Source: Bradyrhizobium centrolobii (GTDB taxonomy: Bacteria > Pseudomonadota > Alphaproteobacteria > Rhizobiales > Xanthobacteraceae). Taken from it: DNA of 64,000 bases. The position numbers were made by a program, and so were the translations under genes. This document shows, piece after piece, positions 9,695-20,000 of this stretch (positions within the stretch are counted from its first letter, which is position 1; the number at the start of each line of letters is the position of its first letter). Below the pieces are notes generated by a model, which worked only from the letters and a program-made list of their open reading frames with translations, had not been told where the DNA came from and made no database searches. The stretch spans positions 1 through 64,000 of the forward strand of contig NZ_LUUB01000059.1 of the NCBI RefSeq assembly GCF_001641635.1. The letters run 5' to 3'.

Positions 9695-10090
9695 AAACTC
9701 GTCTCAGATCGCGGCAAAGTGGAGTTGCGGTTGCGAGACGCTCCAAAGCTATCCGCAAAGTGCGCGCTGGATGTGATTGCCAGCCTACCAACTTAGGTAG
9801 TTGAGACGACAGTGTTACCTAAGCAAACTCCGAGGAATCTGCCTTTCACGCGGAGGAGAGGCCAGGAGGGGCGGTGATGAGAAGGAAAGAGAAGGCCAGA
9901 AAAGGAGCGACGAAGAGCGGAGGAAAGCACGAATTTTTTGTGGTGAATCTGACCAAAGAAGAGCTGAAGGGGCATGTTTTGTGGAAGAGCAGCGGCGACG
10001 AGATCAAGCTCGATGTCAATGGTCTTGAGCCTGGCAAGGGCTCGCTGCGAAAGCAGTTTTACCCGTCCTGCGGCAATCGGAACTATTGGT
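9440..10090. repeat. Duplicated divergent module, copy 1
   Basis: The segment from the small membrane-protein gene through its divergent neighbour is repeated about 2.2 kb downstream (11638-12170). Matching blocks include the two protein-coding ends, the shared GGTAGTTGAGA and CGACAGTGTTAC intergenic strings and the GGTGATGAGAAGGAAAG start region. Copy 1 also has CTTAGGTA (9790-9797) and TACCTAAG (9815-9822), an inverted repeat not kept in copy 2. Confidence 0.75.
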
Positions 10091-10221
10091 GCTGGTCGGA
10101 GCGAGACAGGGAGTACCAGCTGAATTGTTATGATGGCTACACATATGCCATTGTAACCATCAGCGACTACGGAATCCGTGTGCTTGCTACCGACACGAGC
10201 CCGGATACGTGGAAATGGTAG
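9877..10221 (+). CDS. Small basic protein of unknown function, intact copy
   Basis: A 114-residue protein beginning with a lysine/arginine-rich tail, followed by a beta-rich domain with several Trp, Tyr and Cys residues (NYWCWSERDREYQL). AGGAGGG lies six bases before the ATG at 9877; a GTG three bases earlier is possible. It is transcribed divergently from the tail-anchored protein gene, and a broken copy of the same pair lies at 11638-12253. No family recognised; no signal peptide or membrane helix. Confidence 0.55.
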   Translation: MRRKEKARKGATKSGGKHEFFVVNLTKEELKGHVLWKSSGDEIKLDVNGLEPGKGSLRKQFYPSCGNRNYWCWSERDREYQLNCYDGYTYAIVTISDYGIRVLATDTSPDTWKW

Positions 10222-10515
10222 CATAGCATCAACTCTGACGCTTTGCGTGTCTGCTTCCATTTCCAGGACGCGCTGAACGCCAGCGCATCATGAACGTCCC
10301 GAAAGAAGGAAGCGGCGGAAATCAGTCAGGACGAACTGGAGGCGCTTGCGCGACGGTTCTAGCCGACACCCTCGATCATCTCACAAAAGCGGGAGCAATG
10401 CTTAGGTCTTCATGCCTAAGCGGGATGAATTTGATGGTCTTCTGCGAGATCCTGCAAATAGAACGTCTCGTCACGTTCTTTCTTCAAATGAATCAGCTCG
10501 GATCTAGTCCCCACA
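10222..10515. other. Intergenic region before the permease
   Basis: About 290 bases. A 138-codon frame starting at 10290 runs into the permease gene in another frame and is treated as a shadow. Confidence 0.3.
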
Positions 10516-11241
10516 ATGCTCACAGTTTCCTTTGCCATCGTTTCCCTTCTTTACGCAACGGTCGGGCAAGCCGGAGGTACAGCGTTTCTGGCTCTAATGG
10601 CGTTCTCATCATTTCCATCGACTCAGATGCGTCCGACTGCATTGTTGCTCAACATCGTCGCCGCTACGTATTCAACGTGGCTCTTCAATCGCGGCCGCTT
10701 TGTTGATTGGAAGAAGTTGAAGCCTCTTGTCATCGCCTCGATGCCGACTGCCTTAGTTGGAGGTTTCACAGTCCTGCCTCAGCAAATTTATGATGCTGTC
10801 ACCGGTGTCGTGCTTCTTGTGGTCGCGGCCATCTTGTTGTTCCGTCGAGCGAAGGGAGACATCCTAAATCGCGTCGCGCCATCTTGGGGCGCGATCGCAA
10901 CAGGCGCTGGCGTCGGCATCGTTTCAGGCCTTACTGGTGTCGGCGGTGGCGTTTTCCTCGCGCCGATCCTAATCGCGATGCGGTGGGCGTCGCCCAAACA
11001 GGCCGCAGCTTTATCGGCTCCCTTCATATGGGTGAACTCCGCGGTTGGGCTAGTCGGGGCAATTTACGTCGGACAGATGCCTTCACCGCAGACCTGGCTA
11101 TACGCCCTAGGCGCTTTCGCCGGGGCAATGATCGGAACCACAGTTGGTCTTCGTTGGCTATCGGAAAAGACAACGCGCTACGTCCTTGCCGCTGTACTCG
11201 GCGCCGCCGCTATCCAGCTCATCGCCTTTGCAACAAGATGA
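10516..11241 (+). CDS. TauE/SafE-family anion permease
   Basis: A 241-residue polytopic protein with about eight hydrophobic helices and the duplicated glycine-rich motif of the TauE/SafE (formerly DUF81) family: VGQAGGTAFLAL in the first half and LTGVGGGVFLAPIL in the second. Family members export sulfite, sulfoacetate or related organosulfur anions across the inner membrane. Length fits the family. The gene lies between the two copies of the duplicated small module, so it may have been captured by that duplication. A link to the nodPQ sulfur-activation genes 5 kb away is possible but unsupported. Confidence 0.85.
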   Translation: MLTVSFAIVSLLYATVGQAGGTAFLALMAFSSFPSTQMRPTALLLNIVAATYSTWLFNRGRFVDWKKLKPLVIASMPTALVGGFTVLPQQIYDAVTGVVLLVVAAILLFRRAKGDILNRVAPSWGAIATGAGVGIVSGLTGVGGGVFLAPILIAMRWASPKQAAALSAPFIWVNSAVGLVGAIYVGQMPSPQTWLYALGAFAGAMIGTTVGLRWLSEKTTRYVLAAVLGAAAIQLIAFATR

Positions 11242-11637
11242 AATCGTTCAGGTCGAGATATTTCGCCGCTGCGCGAGCGTGGCCGGCAAATAGCAGCAAA
11301 GCGGATAGCTTCCGGAATACTACCGACTCTCTCTAGCGGTGGCCTATCTCGCCACAAGCAGTGAAAACCGGCGACCTTACGAATTCCGGCTCAAGACCTG
11401 GACCGACCTAAAGGGCTCCGAAGCACCTGGATGCGCCTGGCACTGCGGCAGCATCGAAGTGCTGGCCCCTCCTAGCTACTCGTCTTGGAAATCTCACATA
11501 TGAGTCAAAACTCTCGAGGCGCTAGCCGTCATAAATGGCCTGATCGGGATCAGGCCGCATGCTGTTAAACGTGGCGGTAGTCTCAATTCTGAACCGGGAT
11601 AGGCATTACGTCGCCGTCGCGTTAGACCGAACGTACA
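11242..11637. other. Intergenic region
   Basis: Roughly 400 bases with no supportable gene, RNA or repeat beyond the start of duplicated copy 2. Confidence 0.3.
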
Positions 11638-11892
11638 CTAGGGAATGTACAAAACAGCAAATAATACGAGCACGGCAAGAGCAACGATCATCACCGCCTT
11701 ACTAATCAATGAACGTCTTTCGATTTTACCGGCCGCATGCCCGAAACCTCGAGCGATATTGAGTAAGCTGTCTCGTTCGAGATCTCCCGTCGAGTGCTCA
11801 GCCTGTACCAGGTAGATCTGCTCCAACCGCCGAAACTCTTTCGCATCTCGCATTCTGCGCGCGCGCCCAGTCATACGCATTGCCCCCATCAC
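11638..11892 (-). CDS. Small tail-anchored membrane protein, copy 2
   Basis: This 84-residue protein is a paralogue of the one at 9440-9694, with identical length, the same EFRRLEQIYL and KIERR motifs and the same C-terminal hydrophobic helix ending LFAVLYIP. The reading frame is fully intact although its divergent partner in this copy is broken, which suggests the membrane protein alone is still under selection or that the duplication is recent. Function unknown. Confidence 0.55.
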   Translation of the reverse strand: MMGAMRMTGRARRMRDAKEFRRLEQIYLVQAEHSTGDLERDSLLNIARGFGHAAGKIERRSLISKAVMIVALAVLVLFAVLYIP

Positions 11893-12170
11893 AAACGCGG
11901 CTCACATCGTAGCGACGTAATGTCGTCGCTGTAGAATGCTCGAAGGCTATCGGGGAAGTGCGGACTGTATGTGAATGCGAGCCCCACCAAATCAGGTAGT
12001 TGAGAGACGACAGTGTTACGCTAACAAGCCCCTAGGACACTGTCGCTCGCACGGAGGAGAGGCCGTGAGGATCGGTGATGAGAAGGAAAGGAAAAGCAGC
12101 GGCAACGACATCAAACTAGATGTCAATGGTCTTAACGCCTGGCAGGGGTTCGCCGCGAAAGCAGTTTTTC
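11638..12170. repeat. Duplicated divergent module, copy 2
   Basis: Second copy of the module at 9440-10090. The membrane-protein gene is intact but the divergent gene has lost about 90 bases between its start region and the KSSG segment. Confidence 0.72.
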
Positions 12171-12253
12171 CGCCCGAGGTGGTCGGGATTATGCGCCACC
12201 TTTTGGAGCAGACAATCGAAGCGTCACTCAAGGGTATGACACCTTGGAACTGA
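12078..12253 (+). pseudogene. Decayed copy of the small basic protein gene
   Basis: The start region (GGTGATGAGAAGGAAAG) matches copy 1 at 9871-9889, but an internal deletion joins it directly to the segment encoding KSSGNDIKLDVNGL. Read from the ATG at 12078 the frame closes after 13 codons. The KSSGNDIKLDVNGL segment is readable only in the frame that enters from upstream (open from 11975), and the sequence after it diverges. Compare 9877-10221 for the intact form. Confidence 0.6.
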
Positions 12254-12510
12254 CACAACTATTTGACGCCCAGACCGCTGAGGCAGCCGTTCTAAACGCG
12301 GCGCCGGGCCGTCAATAGGCCCAAGATTTCGATATCGTAAAGCTCACCCTCAGAGCCTTCCATGCTGCGTTCATGCTGCGTCGAGCCGCCGCGATAGCTT
12401 GGTAGCCCTCGAAACTAAACGGAATGTTTGCGAACCGCTCTGCGTCGGAATCTTACGAGGACATTGCAAGTCTTGCGATGAAATCGGAGCTTTTCAGACG
12501 TTTTGTTGAC

Positions 12511-12646
12511 TAGGGCGGCAGGATTCGAACCACGTCTGGCGAATCAAAATCTGCTGCCCATGGTCATCATGGATGTATGCTTCACCCTAGCCGAGTCGAG
12601 ACAGGATACCGTGGTGTATTCACTTCACCGACTGAGCTACCGGACC
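12511..12646 (-). pseudogene. Decayed tRNA-like sequence
   Basis: Read on the minus strand, 12646-12621 contains GGTCCGGTAGCTCAGTCGGT, a typical tRNA 5' half and D-arm. 12560-12511 contains CAGATTTTGATTC, like a Gln(TTG) anticodon loop, followed by GGTTCGAATCC, a T-loop, then GCCGCCCTA. The two halves are about 60 bases too far apart and the T-stem does not pair, so this is not a functional tRNA. It looks like a relic or rearranged fragment of a tRNA gene, a common integration target for islands. Confidence 0.4.
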
Positions 12647-12726
12647 GTTTCCGGCTATTTCCGGCACATTACGACAACGTTCGCCGGAGACACGCTTGCG
12701 ATCGACCAGCCCGCCGCCATGCGTCG

Positions 12727-13578
12727 CTAAGGGAACTCCGGGTTGAGGATGACATTGTCAATTAGCCGAGTCGTACCGACATAGGCCGCAACGCAAAGAG
12801 CTGCAGGAGCACCCAAGGGACTTTTCGCAGGCTTGAGCGTATCGGCATCGACGAGCTCGAGGTACTGCAACCGGTCAACTTTCTCCAAATGCCGCCTGAC
12901 AAGTGCTAGAAGCTTTCCGACGTTACGCTCACCTTCACGAAATTGAGCCTCGGCCGCCAGCAGTCCGCGACTGATCGCAAGAGCTTGCTGACGCTCTTGC
13001 CTGTCAAGATATCGATTTCGGCTGCTCATCGCCAGGCCGTCCGCCTCCCGAACGGTCGGCACCGTAACGATCTCGATCGGAAGATTGAGATCAATTGCCA
13101 TATGACGCACGATCGCGCATTGCTGAAAGTCCTTCCGACCGAAGAACGCGACGTCAGGCTGCACCATGTTGAACAGCTTGCATACCACGGTGGCGACACC
13201 CCGAAAATGCCCGGGCCTGAAACCTCCACATAATGGCTTTGCGAGCTCACCCGGCTCGACGAAGGTCTCGAACCCTGAAGGATAGATCTCCTGCGCATCT
13301 GGCGCGAAGATGATCTCGACGCCGGCATCCCGGCACAGCTTTTCATCGCGCAGAAAGTCGCGCGGATAGGTGCTGAGATCCTCGTTTGGTCCAAATTGCG
13401 TGGGATTGACGAAGATGCTGGCGATCGTGACGTCGCATTGAGCTCGGCTGGCTTCGACCAGCGCCATGTGTCCATCGTGAAGGTAGCCCATGGTCGGAAC
13501 GAATCCGATGCGCATATCCGCCTTGCGAGCTTGTGCAAGAGCGCGGCGTAGTTCAGCAACTTTTGTGATTGTTTGCAT
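12727..13578 (-). CDS. panC: Pantothenate synthetase PanC
   Basis: Ligates pantoate to beta-alanine with ATP via a pantoyl-adenylate, the last step of vitamin B5 synthesis. The protein (283 residues) shows the HIGH-like motif PTMGYLHDGHMALV near residue 29, FVNPTQFGPNEDLSTYPR, the FFGRKDFQQ block and the KMSKS-like SSRNRYL. Length and motifs match the family exactly. It is transcribed after panB with an 11-base gap, forming a panBC operon. In several rhizobia panBC sit on symbiotic plasmids or islands, so this may be an island copy beside a chromosomal one. Confidence 0.95.
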   Translation of the reverse strand: MQTITKVAELRRALAQARKADMRIGFVPTMGYLHDGHMALVEASRAQCDVTIASIFVNPTQFGPNEDLSTYPRDFLRDEKLCRDAGVEIIFAPDAQEIYPSGFETFVEPGELAKPLCGGFRPGHFRGVATVVCKLFNMVQPDVAFFGRKDFQQCAIVRHMAIDLNLPIEIVTVPTVREADGLAMSSRNRYLDRQERQQALAISRGLLAAEAQFREGERNVGKLLALVRRHLEKVDRLQYLELVDADTLKPAKSPLGAPAALCVAAYVGTTRLIDNVILNPEFP

Positions 13579-13589
13579 ATTGGCTTAGA

Positions 13590-14462
13590 TCAGGTCCGGC
13601 TGGAAGGCGTCCAGCTTGCGATCGCATCGCGAAGACCTTCTGGAAGGCGATAGGACTCATTTGATGCCGGGAATGCCTCTTCGCGCACATCCCCAACCCA
13701 GCGCGACAACGCCTCCTGCAGCACCTTAAAGCCGTCTGCATAGGACCGAACGAATTTGGGACGATGACCCTCGATCAGGCCCAGCACGTCGTGAAAGACG
13801 AGCACCTGACCGGAACAGTCAGGACCGGCGCCGATTCCGATGGTCGGTATCGTCAAGTACTCAGTTGCTCGAGCAGCGAGCTCGGCCGGCACCCCTTCCA
13901 GAACCAGAGCGAAGCATCCCGCTTCCTGCAGGCAGTACGCATCATCAAGCAGCCGCAAGGCATCATTGGCCGTTCGGCCTTGCACCTTGAAGCCTCCCAT
14001 GACATTGACACTCTGCGGGGTCAGGCCCAAGTGGCCCATCACCGGAATTTCGCAATCGACCAGAGCGCGCACCATTGCCGCTCGCTTGGCCCCGCCCTCG
14101 AGCTTGATGGCGTCTGCGCCCCGCTGCAGGAACCCACCGGCGTTCCGAATGGTTTCCTCCGGGCTGAGGTGAAAGCTGAGAAAAGGCATGTCGGCCACGA
14201 GCAAAGCACGAGACCTTGTGCGAGCAACCGCATCAAGATGATGGTTCATCATGGCCACGCTAACAGGTAGCGTGTTGTCGAATCCGAGGCAGACATTGCC
14301 GACGCTATTCCCAACAAGAAGGATGTCGACAATGGGGTCGGCGATGCGGGCCGAAACGGCGTCATAAGCGGTGGTCATTGCGATACGCCGCCCCTCATCC
14401 TTCCATCGCTGCAGCACTGGAATGGTGACTCGTTCGCCAGACGACTTCGAAATGTGGCTCAT
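13590..14462 (-). CDS. panB: Ketopantoate hydroxymethyltransferase PanB
   Basis: Transfers a hydroxymethyl group from methylene-THF to alpha-ketoisovalerate to make ketopantoate. Recognisable blocks are MTTAYDAVSARI, VGNSVGNVCLGFDNTLPV, the metal/substrate segment KLEGG and MGHLGLTPQ, then GIGAGPDCSGQVLVFHD. The chosen start at 14462 gives 290 residues; an ATG at 14492 is equally open and the frame extends much further upstream without homology-like sequence, so the start is uncertain. It is the first gene of the panB-panC operon. Confidence 0.92.
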   Translation of the reverse strand: MSHISKSSGERVTIPVLQRWKDEGRRIAMTTAYDAVSARIADPIVDILLVGNSVGNVCLGFDNTLPVSVAMMNHHLDAVARTRSRALLVADMPFLSFHLSPEETIRNAGGFLQRGADAIKLEGGAKRAAMVRALVDCEIPVMGHLGLTPQSVNVMGGFKVQGRTANDALRLLDDAYCLQEAGCFALVLEGVPAELAARATEYLTIPTIGIGAGPDCSGQVLVFHDVLGLIEGHRPKFVRSYADGFKVLQEALSRWVGDVREEAFPASNESYRLPEGLRDAIASWTPSSRT

Positions 14463-15359
14463 CGTGAGTTTGATCCGTCGAGTGAGGCTCATCCTGAGGG
14501 GTCGTGGCTTGGTAAGGAGAACGGGGCAAGTGTCAATTGCGCGGAAAAAAAAAGCAACTTTGCGTATCAAAACCCCACTTTGACGGATTAGAACCCCTAA
14601 TGATTGCGCGATCATAGGAGGAAATTTCTCTTGATTCGCTTGGGCAGAGCGTCGCTGCGTTGCGCCGGGCGGAGAATACGTCGAAGTATAGACCGGGCAT
14701 ATTGAACGGATCCGCGCACCAGAAGAATCGTAGCGCGCGCGGCTGGGCGAGGTCTGTGCTGTCGCGGCTGGCGTCAACCGGGCCGATCCCTATCGCGCGA
14801 TCAGGCATTAGGCGTCGCGCGCCACGAGCCGCCAACCGAAATATCGTCCGACCTCGCGCTCACCGAAGTCCGGGATGTGCTTGAATCGATCGGCGATGTT
14901 GTCCGGCGTGCGCTCCCGCGATGGACTAGATAGCATTCCCTCCGCAGTTGGGGTGGAGTCCGCAGCTGGCACTTCCTTGCAGGCGGCAGTGTGGCTACGA
15001 GGAATGCGTGAAGCTTGCGCAAAGTCCGTCAGCTGACGCCCCGGACAGTTGTGAAACGCATCGGATGAATTCCGGCGGTAAGCTGGCTCGAGTGGCAGGC
15101 TCCTCCGCACTGAACATGTCAGTCGACAACACGCCTTTGACGGCTTGAGCCGATCGTAAGAAAGTCACTCATGCTCCTCAGCGAAGCGAGCATGTCGGGT
15201 CGGGCGCGCACGGAAACTCGACGCTTCGGCATGCGGTTGCAGAGGCTGAGGGGTTTCGCGTCAGCCAGCATTGGAGGTCGAAATGGCCTAGCCGCCGCTC
15301 GTTGAAGGGCTAATATCTCATTCCAGACCATTCGAGACAAACGGGGCCTCAGTGGCACC
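14463..15359. other. Intergenic region between panB and the Wadjet operon
   Basis: About 900 bases. Short frames occur on both strands but none has motifs or a good start. The part next to panB is AT-rich and may hold the panBC promoter; I could not fix a convincing -35/-10 pair. Confidence 0.35.
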
Positions 15360-15878
15360 TCAGATTTTCGTCTTGTTCCGAGCCACATGATGGCGGAGCC
15401 TACGAAACGCCTCCTTGAGGTCGACGCTCATGCCCCACAATGCTGGTCTCAACGTGAAGAGCTCGACGCTCGCCCGTTCTGTCTTCTCGACTCCACACGG
15501 CATCGGTTCGGGCGCGACAGACACCGGGTCTTTGGTCAGAGCGACCAAAGCCGTCTCAGCCACGCGAGTTTCAGCATCCGGTGGTTTTTCGAAGTCAAGC
15601 GCTATTCTGGCTCGGACGAGCCCTTCGACGACGTCCGAGCCGTGACCGGTTATCTTCGACACACCGACAATGCCGCCAATGGAGCCGCGGGACAACGACT
15701 TGAATTTGATGAGGTCGGCCTCCTCAAGTTGCTCGCAAATGGTACGGATGCGATCGAGACTGACGGGCTCAAGGCCCCCGAGGTTCATTTCGGAGGTAGG
15801 TACCCAGCCGTCATTGCTGTGCCGCAGCCGGTGAAATGCCGAAAGCAGATGCGCTCTAATCCTGGCGTCCGACAACAT
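15360..15878 (-). CDS. Unknown fifth gene of the Wadjet operon, winged-helix-like
   Basis: A 172-residue protein whose first 75 residues have a winged-helix pattern (helix, SLDRIRTICEQLEEADLIKF, then a wing and ITGHG). A flexible proline-rich linker and a basic C-terminal helix (KEAFRRLRHHVARNK) follow. The ATG at 15878 has GGAGGAGG six bases upstream and lies inside the jetD 3' end, overlapping by 23 bases, so translation is probably coupled. Canonical type I Wadjet has four genes; a fifth coupled gene suggests an accessory or regulator. I do not recognise the family. Confidence 0.6.
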   Translation of the reverse strand: MLSDARIRAHLLSAFHRLRHSNDGWVPTSEMNLGGLEPVSLDRIRTICEQLEEADLIKFKSLSRGSIGGIVGVSKITGHGSDVVEGLVRARIALDFEKPPDAETRVAETALVALTKDPVSVAPEPMPCGVEKTERASVELFTLRPALWGMSVDLKEAFRRLRHHVARNKTKI

Positions 15879-17073
15879 TGATTTCCTCCTCCTGGCGCAG
15901 CGCATCTTGGATTTCTGGCTGCGTCGGATCGAGCTCCTCCTGCTCCAGCCAATTGGCGCCCGGGTGCCGAAGATATGCGGCGAGATCAGCGATGGCCGAC
16001 GAACCGACGTCGGAAGGCAGCCTGACCCGGTCGGCTGGCGGCTTCCCTAGTTTCTTGGCGATCGCCACGGACATCAGGTGGGGTCGCAGTTCTCTCGCAA
16101 GCGAACTCTCGATCGTGCGGAATATCCAGACGCCGTCCGGATCGATGTCGGACCAATGGAAGAAGGGGACATCCGCGGGCAGTGAGGCGGCGAGCGCTTT
16201 CAAGGCGCCCTGCGTCGCCAAGGACGGGTATCCTCCGACATAGATCGTTACTCCGGAACGCTGCGGATCCGCCTCGGCAACGTGACGGTGGAAGCTGGCA
16301 AAATTTTCGATTGTCAGGACGTATCGGGGCTGCCCACGAAATCTCAGTCGCGTGGCCTCTGCTGGAGGAATACCGAAATAGAGCGGGGCAGCGGCTGACA
16401 GCTCGGCCATGTCGAAATCCAACCGCCCCGACAGCAACATCGGTGGAGCGAACTTCTCGAGACCCAGCGTTCGTAGCGCATCCCTCGGGCGAGCGGTCGG
16501 CGGAAGCTCCAAGGCTCCGCTCAAAATCCTGACCACCGGTCCTTCCAGTCGCTCCAGTGCTTTGCTGTCCCCGGAAAACCGTCGGGAAAAAGTACGATAG
16601 TCGAGACCCGCATGACGATATTCCAAGATCGCCTTGGCCATGACGAAGGCCGGCCTGAGGCGATCGACATCACCGAGCGAGAACCCTTGCCACTCTCGAC
16701 CGCGAGACCATGCGGCCCGAAGGGTTGCCAGCGATCCTTCGAACTGGACTGGCAGTTCCAGTCCTTGCAACAAACGCCCGGTCGCCTCGTCGGTCAGCTC
16801 ACCGACCGGTCGACGCTTGAGCATCGCGTACAGCAGAGCGGGCTCTTCCAGCCTGACATGCTTGATCTGATCGCTTTTGAGGCCCCGCTCCCGCGTGATC
16901 TTGATAGCCCGCTGCTCCTCCGCCTCGCAAAGCTCCTTCGTAAACTTGTCCATCTGCACGACGTCGACGAACCTGCCATAATCGGGATAGCCGATCGGCC
17001 GTTCCGCTCCTGCCTCGTGACGGTCGAGAAGATCGGCCATCAGCGCGCGTGCGTCGGTGAACCGCCTGGACAT
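15856..17073 (-). CDS. jetD: Wadjet nuclease subunit JetD (DUF3322/DUF2220)
   Basis: JetD is the topoisomerase-VI-like nuclease of Wadjet, cutting circular plasmid DNA after the SMC complex has extruded it. The protein (405 residues) has the N-terminal DUF3322-type helical domain with YRTFSRRFSGDSKALE, and a C-terminal TOPRIM-like DUF2220 domain with YVGGYPSLATQGALK and the acidic motif HWSDIDPDG around residue 307. It lies immediately after jetC with one base between them. Catalytic acidic residues appear intact. Confidence 0.88.
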   Translation of the reverse strand: MSRRFTDARALMADLLDRHEAGAERPIGYPDYGRFVDVVQMDKFTKELCEAEEQRAIKITRERGLKSDQIKHVRLEEPALLYAMLKRRPVGELTDEATGRLLQGLELPVQFEGSLATLRAAWSRGREWQGFSLGDVDRLRPAFVMAKAILEYRHAGLDYRTFSRRFSGDSKALERLEGPVVRILSGALELPPTARPRDALRTLGLEKFAPPMLLSGRLDFDMAELSAAAPLYFGIPPAEATRLRFRGQPRYVLTIENFASFHRHVAEADPQRSGVTIYVGGYPSLATQGALKALAASLPADVPFFHWSDIDPDGVWIFRTIESSLARELRPHLMSVAIAKKLGKPPADRVRLPSDVGSSAIADLAAYLRHPGANWLEQEELDPTQPEIQDALRQEEEINVVGRQD

Positions 17074-17074
17074 C

Positions 17075-20000
17075 CTACTCCGCAGCCATCTTCTTGAGTT
17101 CGTCGTCGGACATCAGATCGGGGTCCATGGCCCGAAGCTCCTTTCGGGCCCGCTCCTTGAGTTCGACGACGCTCGCCCGTGCACTTTCGCCGATGCGATC
17201 CACCTCGACCACCGTATCGATGTGCTCGAGAACCGCGACGCGCTTCTCGTTCGGAGCAGCGATGACGATCTGTAGCCCGAGCTTCTTGTAGAAGCTCATC
17301 ATCTGCCGCTGGTTTTTCCCATCCATCTTGGAGAAGGCTTCGTCGAAAATCGCCACCGACATGCCCGAAGGGCGACCGGCCCCTGACCTCCCGCTTCCAT
17401 AGACCGAGGCAAGCGACGCTCCGATCGCCACGTAGATCGGCACCTGCTGCTCGGCTCCCGAGCCGGTCCCGCGGCGCGTCTCCCATCTCGTCGTCCGGCC
17501 GGACACGATATCTTCCATATGGATTTCGAACGTAAAGAAGTTGCGATAGTCCTCGAAGACGCTGAAGTCCTTGTCGGGATCTTCCAGCAATGCTTCGATT
17601 TCCCGCAGCGTGTCCCGGTGCGGAAATTCTTCCGGCACCTCGTCACCCTTGAAAAGCATGTCGAGCGCTTCCGGAGACGTTTTGCTGATCTCGACGATCT
17701 TCAAGATAGGCTGAAACTCGACCAGACGGGTATGATGGAACGAATATCGTTCGTTGTGGAACGGATGATCGGTCAGGCCGTGATTCATCGCTGAGAGCTC
17801 GCGCTCCATCTTGCTGATCCTTGATGTCAATGCATTGATGAACTCGCCGCGCAGCAGCGTCGCCGCCTTGTCCGCAGCTTCGCGCGCCTGGCGCTCGTAG
17901 CGCCTTAGCTCGTTCTCCTCCATCTCCCGGATCAACAACTCCACCCAAGGCTTGACCTCGCGCAGAGGCTCGCTTTCGGTCCCGACGTTAGAAACCACGC
18001 CAAATTTATCGAAGTAGTGCCCCAAAGCTTGTCGGACGCGTCGTTCAATCCCGATGCGATCCTCATCTGCCCGGCTTGCCGCCTTCGCAGCCTCGATGGC
18101 GATGGCTCGATGGCGGTCCAAGATGAGCTTCGCGGAGAGGGCCTCGAAGCGGGCCCGATAAGAGCTTCGTCCGGAATTGCGGTCATAGAGCACGCGGTAC
18201 TGCCCGTACAAGGACCAAGCGACCTTCATGCCGAGCTTGGAGCCTGGGGTACTGTTGCCGGATTCGATCGTGTGGTTTGCGATATCGGCCGCCCTTGTAT
18301 GCTTTAGGTACTCTCTCTCCTGCGTCGTTCGCTCTTCTAAGCGGCGGCGTTTGAGATCAAGTTGAGCTTGCCTTTTCTTCCTCAGACCGCCATCGCCGGC
18401 GCCGTCCAACGCAGCGATGCGCTGCTCGACCTCCCGACGTTCGAGCGTCGACTTTCGGTATTCTTCGACGATGCCTTTGAATGAAGGCTGCTTGTCGTCG
18501 AATATCCGCCCCAGCTGCACGTGCGCCGTATCGGCAAGCCTCGCCGCGGCGTCCGACCGGGCGCAATCCTCCAAAAGCTGCTCGGCTTGTTCCTTCAGGT
18601 CGTGAAAAGCCTGAATCTGCGCTGCTTTTCCGATCTTGAAATCCGACGGCTCGGCGGCCCGGTGGGTGCGTACGAGCCCGTCATCGTAAAGGCCGTCGAT
18701 CATCAGAGCCCGGCCTGGCTCGTTGAACTGAGCGATCGTCTCGGCCAGCCGAACCGTTCCGTGCCGCCTGATGATGAAGGCAATGGCATCGTAGTCGTCG
18801 GATTTGAAAAGTGTCGGGAACGAACCCGGCCGAGGACCGGGACCGTTGGGGTCCAGCTTGTTCAAGCTCACGAGCGATGCACGGCGGAATTCCCGCCGCC
18901 CGTCCTTGAACAGGGCGGTGGCGCGCGCCATATCGGAACGATCGACGAAGACAGCCTCTCGATCGCGCCCCAAGAGACCTTCGGCCGCCGCTGTCCAAGC
19001 GACATCGGATAGTTCGACCAAATCGCAGAGAACGCGGGGCGACATTCCCGCCAGTCGGAGCTTGCGGCACAAATTCCTGGTGTCGTCGCTCAAATGAACC
19101 GAGCCTTCGCCGCTCGAGTGCAGCCGAAGACGCTCCTCGAGGGAGCGCAGTCGTGCCCTCTCCTCCTCGACCTTGCGTATGAGGTCCCTGCGAGCCTGAT
19201 CGACCCTTTGCAGCGACGTCCGATCGGAAGCGAGCAACCGGGATTCAGCATCTAACAGGAGATTCACAGGTCGCTCGACGGAGGCGTCCTTTGCCGCACG
19301 CGTCAGAGCGGAAATCAACGGAATGAACTCGTCAAACCCAAAGCCCTTCATCGCGCTCAGCGCCTGCAGGGACCGGACGGCATCGAGCCTGCGCTCGAAC
19401 TCGATGGCAGCGCGGTTGATGGCCTGCGTAGCGGATGTCAACGACTGATCGAGCGTCGCACGTCCGGTCTTCGCATCATGCTCGGAGATCGCGATGTCCA
19501 ACCTTCTAATTTCCGCATCAATCCCCTTCAACTCCTCACCGAGGAAATCCATTTCCGATTTGGCCGCATCACGTTTCGCCGATTCCTCGTTGAATTTTGC
19601 CAGCTCGTTCGCGTAGGCGCCGCGTGCCGCGAACCAATCGGCGCGCTTCGATATCCATTGTTCACGGGCCTTTCGCTCATGGGACTCGGCTAGCTCCCCA
19701 AGGATTCCTCGCAATCCGACCAGGGCTTCCAGCTTCTCGCGCATCGTCCGGATCGTGTCGTTGATGTTGCGATAGGTGCGGATCGACTCCCGGAGCTCTC
19801 CCACCTTCATGTTGTTCTTTTCGAGGATGTAGTTGCGCACAAATTCGGTCGCCGTCTGATCGTGATCGAGCGTCATCGCGTTGACGACGGCCTTTTGGAG
19901 CGAATTCGCGTTCTGCTCACCCACCACGGAGGCATGCGGAACCAGCTTACGCATGTATTCCCGAACATAGTCGATCGCCTTGTCGCGGTGGTTGACGAAG

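Noticed and set aside
10290-10706. 138-codon plus-strand frame before the permease
   Set aside because: Overlaps the TauE/SafE gene in another frame and lacks motifs or a convincing start.
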